A DNA stretch of 27,640 nt, taken from assembly GCA_964428185.1 (NCBI GenBank), contig CAYRXH010000032.1, positions 1 through 27,640 of the forward strand. The letters are read 5' to 3'. The notes beneath the pieces are model-generated. The model was not told where the DNA came from, searched no databases, and saw nothing but the letters and a program-made list of their open reading frames with translations. The translations under genes were made by a program, and so were the position numbers. This document shows positions 24,456 through 27,640 of the stretch, in pieces (within the stretch, counting starts at the first letter, position 1; each line of letters starts with the position of its first letter). Origin of the DNA: CAYMAZ01 sp964428185 (lineage in GTDB: Bacteria; Bacteroidota; Bacteroidia; Bacteroidales; DTU049).

Positions 24456-25292
24456 TTATGAAACAGTCAGTCTGTAGAAAGTACTCACTGTAAGATCTTT
24501 ATCAATGGACTGAAGATAAGCCTTCACAGTCATGTTGCCGTCTTTAATGAATGCCTGACTGAGAAGGGTGTTTTCTTTGAAGAATTTGTCGAGTTTACCC
24601 CGGGCGATTTTTTCAACCATATCTTCGGGTTTTCCTTCCTGACGAACCTGATCTCTGGCAATTTCAAGTTCCTTTTCAATAATCTGAGGAGACACGGAAT
24701 TCTCGTCCAATGCAACAGGTGCCATGGCTGCAATCTGCATTGCCACATCTTTTCCTGCTTCTTCAATGCCATCAACAGTTTTGTTGAAGCTCACAAGAGT
24801 GCTAATCTTTTTATTATGGTGTGTGTATGCTGTTACAAAATCAGCTTTGAGCAGTGTATAGCTTGAAATTTCAATTTTTTCCTGAATTTTTCCAAGAAGA
24901 TCATTGACCAGTTCAGCAACTGTTCTGTTTTCCTGAAGAAGTTTTGCAGCACTGAGTTCTTCAAGAGTTTCATACTTGCCTGCTATGGCAGCATCCATAA
25001 TGTCATTGGCTGCCTTCACAAAATCATCACCCTTGGCAACAAAATCGGTTTCACAGGTGAGTACAAATGCGATACCCAATTTGTGATCAGCAGTTGTTCT
25101 TGCGATAGCAATGCCTTCAGATGTTTCACGATCAGCTCTTTTGCTGGCAACTTTCTGTCCTTTTTTTCTGAGAATTTCAATGGCTTTGTCAAAATCACCT
25201 TCTGCTTCAGTTAAAGCCTGTTTGCAATCCATCATGCCTACTCCGGTCATTTTGCGGAGCTTATTGATATCCTGTGCTGTAATATTAGCCAT
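24456..25292 (-). CDS. tsf: Translation elongation factor Ts
   Basis: A 278-residue EF-Ts, the guanine nucleotide exchange factor for EF-Tu. The N-terminal UBA-like domain reads TAQDINKLRKMTGVGMMDCKQAL, and the core contains FVLTCETDFVAKGDDF (the TDFV motif that contacts EF-Tu) followed by AMQIAAMAPVAL and the C-terminal FFKENTLLSQAFIKD. The length is close to E. coli EF-Ts (283). It starts 31 bp after rpsB, the usual partner, and is followed by a strong terminator. Confidence 0.97.
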   Translation of the reverse strand: MANITAQDINKLRKMTGVGMMDCKQALTEAEGDFDKAIEILRKKGQKVASKRADRETSEGIAIARTTADHKLGIAFVLTCETDFVAKGDDFVKAANDIMDAAIAGKYETLEELSAAKLLQENRTVAELVNDLLGKIQEKIEISSYTLLKADFVTAYTHHNKKISTLVSFNKTVDGIEEAGKDVAMQIAAMAPVALDENSVSPQIIEKELEIARDQVRQEGKPEDMVEKIARGKLDKFFKENTLLSQAFIKDGNMTVKAYLQSIDKDLTVSTFYRLTVS

Positions 25293-25323
25293 AATATTGT
25301 ATTTGAGTGATTAAAAAAATGAG

Positions 25324-26220
25324 TTATTTCTTTTTGGTTACTTTTTTTATTGTTTTTGGTTTTGCGTCCTTTGGCTGTGAATCATCATCTTCATCGTCAA
25401 TATTCAGCTTGATAGTCTTTTCAGCTTTGACAGTGAGCAGTTTTTCAATGATTTCTTCAACATCATTTTCATCCTGATCGAAACTTTCTCCAACGTTTTC
25501 GTATTCTTCTTGGTCGGCAAGATCTTTTTCAGCTTTTCTTTCAGCAAGTCCTTCGGCAAAGGCATCAGTGATATAATCAAGAATCAGCCCTATTGATTTT
25601 GCAGCATCATCATTTGCAGGGACAGGGAAATCAATAAGAAGAGGATTGGTGTTCGTGTCAACAATGGCAAAAGTGGGGATATTGAGTTTTCTGGCTTCAG
25701 CAACTGCAATATGTTCTTTGTTGATGTCAACAATAAACAGGGCTGCCGGAATTTTATTCAGTTCAGCAATGCTCCCGAAGTTCTTCTCCAGTTTTGCACG
25801 TTCACGGGTGATCTGGAGGCGTTCACGTTTTGAAATATTGCTGAATGCCTGATCTTCCATGAGTTTGTCAATGTTGGTCATCTTCTTCACAGACTTGCGG
25901 ATGGTGGCAAAGTTGGTCAGCAAACCACCGGGCCAGCGTTCCACAACGTAGGGCATACCGGTTTTTTTCCCAGCAATTGATATGAGTTCTTTGGCCTGTT
26001 TTTTTGTGCCGACAAACAAAACTTTTTTGTTCGATTTGGCGATCTGTTTTATTGCAGATGCAGCTTCCTCAAGTTTTGCAATGGTTTTGTAAAGGTCAAT
26101 AACATGAATCCCGTTGCGCTCCATAAAGATATAAGTAGCCATATTGGGATTCCATTTTCTTTTCAGGTGTCCAAAGTGGCAACCTGCTTCCAGTAACTGA
26201 TCGAAATTTAATTGTTTCAT
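25324..26220 (-). CDS. rpsB: 30S ribosomal protein S2
   Basis: A 298-residue S2. The N-terminus LLEAGCHFGHLKRKWNPNM (9-27) and the GIHVIDLYKT, FVGTKKQA, ERWPGGLLTNF and VDTNTNPLLIDFPVPANDDA stretches are diagnostic. After the conserved core (about 225 residues) there is an extension of about 70 residues. It is first acidic (ENVGESFDQDENDVEE, DDEDDD) and then lysine-rich (KTIKKVTKKK), a feature often seen in Bacteroidota S2. The frame is open to 26259, but ATG 26220 begins the usual MKQLNFDQLLEAG. A conserved-looking hairpin lies upstream in the 102-bp gap after rpsI. Confidence 0.97.
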   Translation of the reverse strand: MKQLNFDQLLEAGCHFGHLKRKWNPNMATYIFMERNGIHVIDLYKTIAKLEEAASAIKQIAKSNKKVLFVGTKKQAKELISIAGKKTGMPYVVERWPGGLLTNFATIRKSVKKMTNIDKLMEDQAFSNISKRERLQITRERAKLEKNFGSIAELNKIPAALFIVDINKEHIAVAEARKLNIPTFAIVDTNTNPLLIDFPVPANDDAAKSIGLILDYITDAFAEGLAERKAEKDLADQEEYENVGESFDQDENDVEEIIEKLLTVKAEKTIKLNIDDEDDDSQPKDAKPKTIKKVTKKK

Positions 26221-26253
26221 TATTGTGGTTTTATGTTTACATTCACTGAAAAC

Positions 26254-26292
26254 AATCAACCGGTAGCACTGTATGATGTGGTCCGGCTGATT
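26254..26292 (-). promoter_or_regulatory. Leader hairpin upstream of rpsB (candidate S2 autoregulatory element)
   Basis: On the minus strand AAUCAGCCGG (26292 to 26283) pairs with CCGGUUGAUU (26263 to 26254) as a 10-bp stem. The only non-Watson-Crick pair is a G.U, which would be an A.C mismatch on the plus strand, so the fold suits minus-strand RNA. The 19-base loop can form a further CAC/GUG pairing. No long T-run follows, so it is less like a terminator than a leader or processing element. The S2 start is 33 bases downstream. Confidence 0.5.
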
Positions 26293-26322
26293 TGGATACT
26301 AAACATGCTCCGGAAAAAACAC

Positions 26323-26709
26323 CTAACGTTTTGAAAACTGGAATCTTTTTCTCGCTTTCGGGCGGCCGGGCTTCTTACGTTCAACCATCCTCGGATCACG
26401 ACACATCAATCCCTGGGGTTTCAGCATCGTTCTGTATTCGGGTTCAATTTCAACAAGCGCACGTGAAATAGCCAGTCTGAGTGCTTCGGCCTGACCGTTG
26501 ATTCCGCCTCCGTCAAGATTGACGCTGACATCATACTTGCCATTGGTGCCTGTGAGCTCAAATGGCTGGTTGACAACATATCTCAATGTGTCTGTGGTGA
26601 AATAGTTGATCATATCACGACCGTTCACAGTGATCTTTCCACTGCCTGTGTTCATGTATATACGGGCAACCGCAGTTTTTCTTCTTCCTATGGTATTGAT
26701 AACGTTCAT
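26323..26709 (-). CDS. rpsI: 30S ribosomal protein S9
   Basis: A 128-residue S9, of normal length. Motifs are the N-terminal IGRRKTAVARIYM (7-19), GKITVNGRDM, VNLDGGGINGQAEALRLAISRAL (63-85), and the basic C-terminal tail RKKPGRPKARKRFQFSKR, whose final Lys-Arg reaches toward P-site tRNA. It begins 11 bp after rplM, in the conserved L13-S9 pair. Confidence 0.97.
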   Translation of the reverse strand: MNVINTIGRRKTAVARIYMNTGSGKITVNGRDMINYFTTDTLRYVVNQPFELTGTNGKYDVSVNLDGGGINGQAEALRLAISRALVEIEPEYRTMLKPQGLMCRDPRMVERKKPGRPKARKRFQFSKR

Positions 26710-26720
26710 GCTGCGCTTTC

Positions 26721-27176
26721 TTATTTAATAATGTTGATGTCAAATTTTTTGGGCTGCTGGGCTTCCTGCTTGTGCTCTGTGCCTGAGTAAACAAAAAGAT
26801 TACGGTATACCTCACTTCCAAGTTTGTTCTTTGGAAGCATGCGCTTTACAGCCATCTCAACGACCCGCTCGGGAAATTTTGCAAACACTTCCTGAACACT
26901 GCGCTCACGCTGTCCGCCGGGATAACCGGTATGACGAATGTATGTCTTCTGTAACATCTTGTTGCCTGTCAGCTTTACCTTCTCAGCATTGATAATTACT
27001 ACATTGTCACCACAATCAACATGTGGTGTGAAATCCGGCTTGTGTTTGCCCCTCAGTATGATGGCTACGCGTGAAGCAAATCGGCCAAGAGCCTGTCCCT
27101 CAGCATCTATCAGTAACCACTCCTTGTTCACTGTCTGCTTGTTCGCTGAAATAGTTCTATAACTTAATGTATCCAT
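26721..27176 (-). CDS. rplM: 50S ribosomal protein L13
   Basis: A 151-residue L13. Family stretches are WLLIDAEGQALGRFASRVA (20-38), LRGKHKPDFTPHVDCGDNVVIINAEKVKLTG, TYIRHTGYPGG, and AVKRMLPKNKLG. The C-terminal tail of about 10 residues beyond the core (EAQQPKKFDINI) is slightly longer than in E. coli (142). First gene of the translation operon, directly after a well-formed promoter; AAAAGGA lies 13 bp upstream of the ATG. Confidence 0.97.
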   Translation of the reverse strand: MDTLSYRTISANKQTVNKEWLLIDAEGQALGRFASRVAIILRGKHKPDFTPHVDCGDNVVIINAEKVKLTGNKMLQKTYIRHTGYPGGQRERSVQEVFAKFPERVVEMAVKRMLPKNKLGSEVYRNLFVYSGTEHKQEAQQPKKFDINIIK

Positions 27177-27210
27177 GACAATTGTCTTTTCCTTTTATTT
27201 AAACGGGCTG

Positions 27211-27241
27211 CAAAATTACAAACATTTTTTGAATTAACAAA
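27211..27241 (-). promoter_or_regulatory. Promoter of the rplM-rpsI-rpsB-tsf operon
   Basis: On the minus strand, TTTG (27241 to 27238), a 19-bp spacer and TAATTTTG (27218 to 27211) form a full match to the Bacteroidota consensus in sequence and spacing. The box is 34 bp upstream of the rplM ATG. It is the best promoter in the window, as expected for a ribosomal protein operon. Confidence 0.8.
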
Positions 27242-27276
27242 CTATACTCAACTTTTTTTGAAAAAAATCTCAGGCC

Positions 27277-27289
27277 TGCCCAAAGGGCA
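27277..27289 (-). terminator. Short GC hairpin with nearby T-run
   Basis: TGCCC-TTT-GGGCA on the minus strand, followed after about 10 bases by a 7-base T-run. It could end transcription of the T9SS-protein gene entering from the right edge before the rplM promoter. The stem is short and the T-run is displaced, so the call is weak. Confidence 0.3.
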
Positions 27290-27324
27290 TTTGAAAATGA
27301 TTCTTTTACTGTAAAATGAGATAA

Positions 27325-27497
27325 AATATTGAATCATGAATCATGCTCCAAAGCAGACACCTTCCCAAGGGGATCACTATTTATCACTATGTGATGTGAT
27401 GGGAAATATCGAATGTTGAATAATGCTCCGAAGGAGTCCCTACGGGAAACAACGAATTTTGAAGTATTTTTTTTCCCAATCACAAATCACTAATAAC
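27325..27497 (+). repeat. Intergenic repeat, copy B (family shared with 14251-14370)
   Basis: A 173-bp element sharing ordered blocks with copy A, read here on the plus strand. Blocks are AATATTGAA, GCTCCAAAGCAG, CTTCCCAAGGGG, GGGAAATATCGAATGTTGAA, GCTCCGAAGGAGTCCC, TACGGGAAA, TTTTGAAGTATTTT and AATCACAAATCACTAATAAC. It also holds an ATCAC-TAT-GTGAT inverted repeat absent from copy A. Within the copy, GCTCCaAAG-type and CCCAAGGGG/CCCTACGGG palindromes recur. It fills most of the 390-bp space between the rplM promoter and the right-edge gene, with no ORF. Another CCCAAGGGGAAGC fragment lies at 27540-27552. Confidence 0.65.
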
Positions 27498-27566
27498 CAA
27501 TTGCATACGCAACATCTATAAGCAATCTTATTATCTTATCCCAAGGGGAAGCATTCGCAAAATCTT

Positions 27567-27640
27567 CTAATACCCATACACCACGACCTTCTTCGTCTGG
27601 CTGCCTTCTTCAGTTTCCAGTTTGATATAATATACTCCTG
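27567..27640 (-). CDS. C-terminal end of a type IX secretion-system cargo protein (partial)
   Basis: Too short for a normal ORF listing, but clear when read on the minus strand from the right edge: 23 codons giving GVYYIKLETEEGSQTKKVVV, then YGY and a TAG stop at 27569-27567. This is the classic end of the type A T9SS C-terminal sorting domain (G-x-Y-x-hydrophobic stretch, then a K-KVVV tail). The protein should thus be secreted across the outer membrane and attached or released by PorU. The N-terminal domains and function lie outside the window. Confidence 0.8.
   Translation of the reverse strand, partial: GVYYIKLETEEGSQTKKVVVYGY

Overview
The window is a chromosomal segment from a member of the Bacteroidota, most likely Bacteroidales-like. 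The evidence is concordant: promoters of the TAnnTTTG / TTTG type, few Shine-Dalgarno sequences, OmpA lipoproteins, a CarboxypepD_reg plus TonB-plug outer-membrane barrel protein, a type IX secretion sorting tail at the right edge, and an S2 protein with the acidic/basic C-terminal extension usual in this phylum. The base composition is moderately AT-rich and looks uniform. I see no phage, transposase, CRISPR array, tRNA or rRNA.

Layout. (1) 126-815 (-): secreted OmpA-family protein. (2) 932-3461 (+): tight three-gene unit of an omega-amidase-type nitrilase, an agmatinase-family ureohydrolase and the tRNA methyltransferase TrmH. A TAnnTTTG box is followed immediately by a perfect 16-bp palindrome. 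(3) 3512-11324 (+): surface polysaccharide operon of seven genes, nearly all overlapping: Wzx-type flippase, GT4, O-antigen polymerase/ligase, GT4, ExoA-like GT2 (interrupted by a 100-N assembly gap), PglC-like phosphoglycosyl transferase and a DegT-type sugar aminotransferase. A YjbR-family gene follows. (4) 11723-14227 (+): SufS, SufE, a small secreted protein and SufT, for Fe-S cluster assembly. (5) 14527-16226 (-): PstS-like binding lipoprotein followed by an FKBP prolyl isomerase lipoprotein. (6) 16340-17175 (+): two tandem paralogous small lipoproteins, each with its own promoter box, then radA. (7) 18554-19555 (-): coiled-coil OmpA lipoprotein, convergent with radA. (8) 19806-22286 (+): large outer-membrane beta-barrel protein. 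(9) 22368-27176 (-): translation block, transcribed as rplM-rpsI-rpsB-tsf, a strong terminator, then pyrH-2TM protein-frr-ppnP. (10) 27567-27640 (-): the last 23 residues of a T9SS-secreted protein.

How the parts work together. The polysaccharide operon holds the main steps of a Wzx/Wzy-type pathway: sugar amination, first phosphosugar transfer to the lipid carrier, later transfers, flipping and polymerisation or ligation. The Suf genes supply sulfur from cysteine (SufS to SufE) and a maturation factor (SufT), but the SufBCD scaffold is not here. The right-hand block is core translation machinery plus UMP kinase and a nucleoside phosphorylase.

Most of the window is ordinary housekeeping and envelope sequence, and I do not see a convincing new defence or mobile system. 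The more interesting items are non-coding: an intergenic repeat present in two divergent, oppositely oriented copies (14251-14370 and 27325-27497); a hairpin in the rpsI-rpsB gap whose only imperfect pair is a G.U on the transcribed strand; the palindrome at the nitrilase promoter; and an AGTANNN 7-bp periodic element fused to an inverted repeat upstream of the barrel gene.
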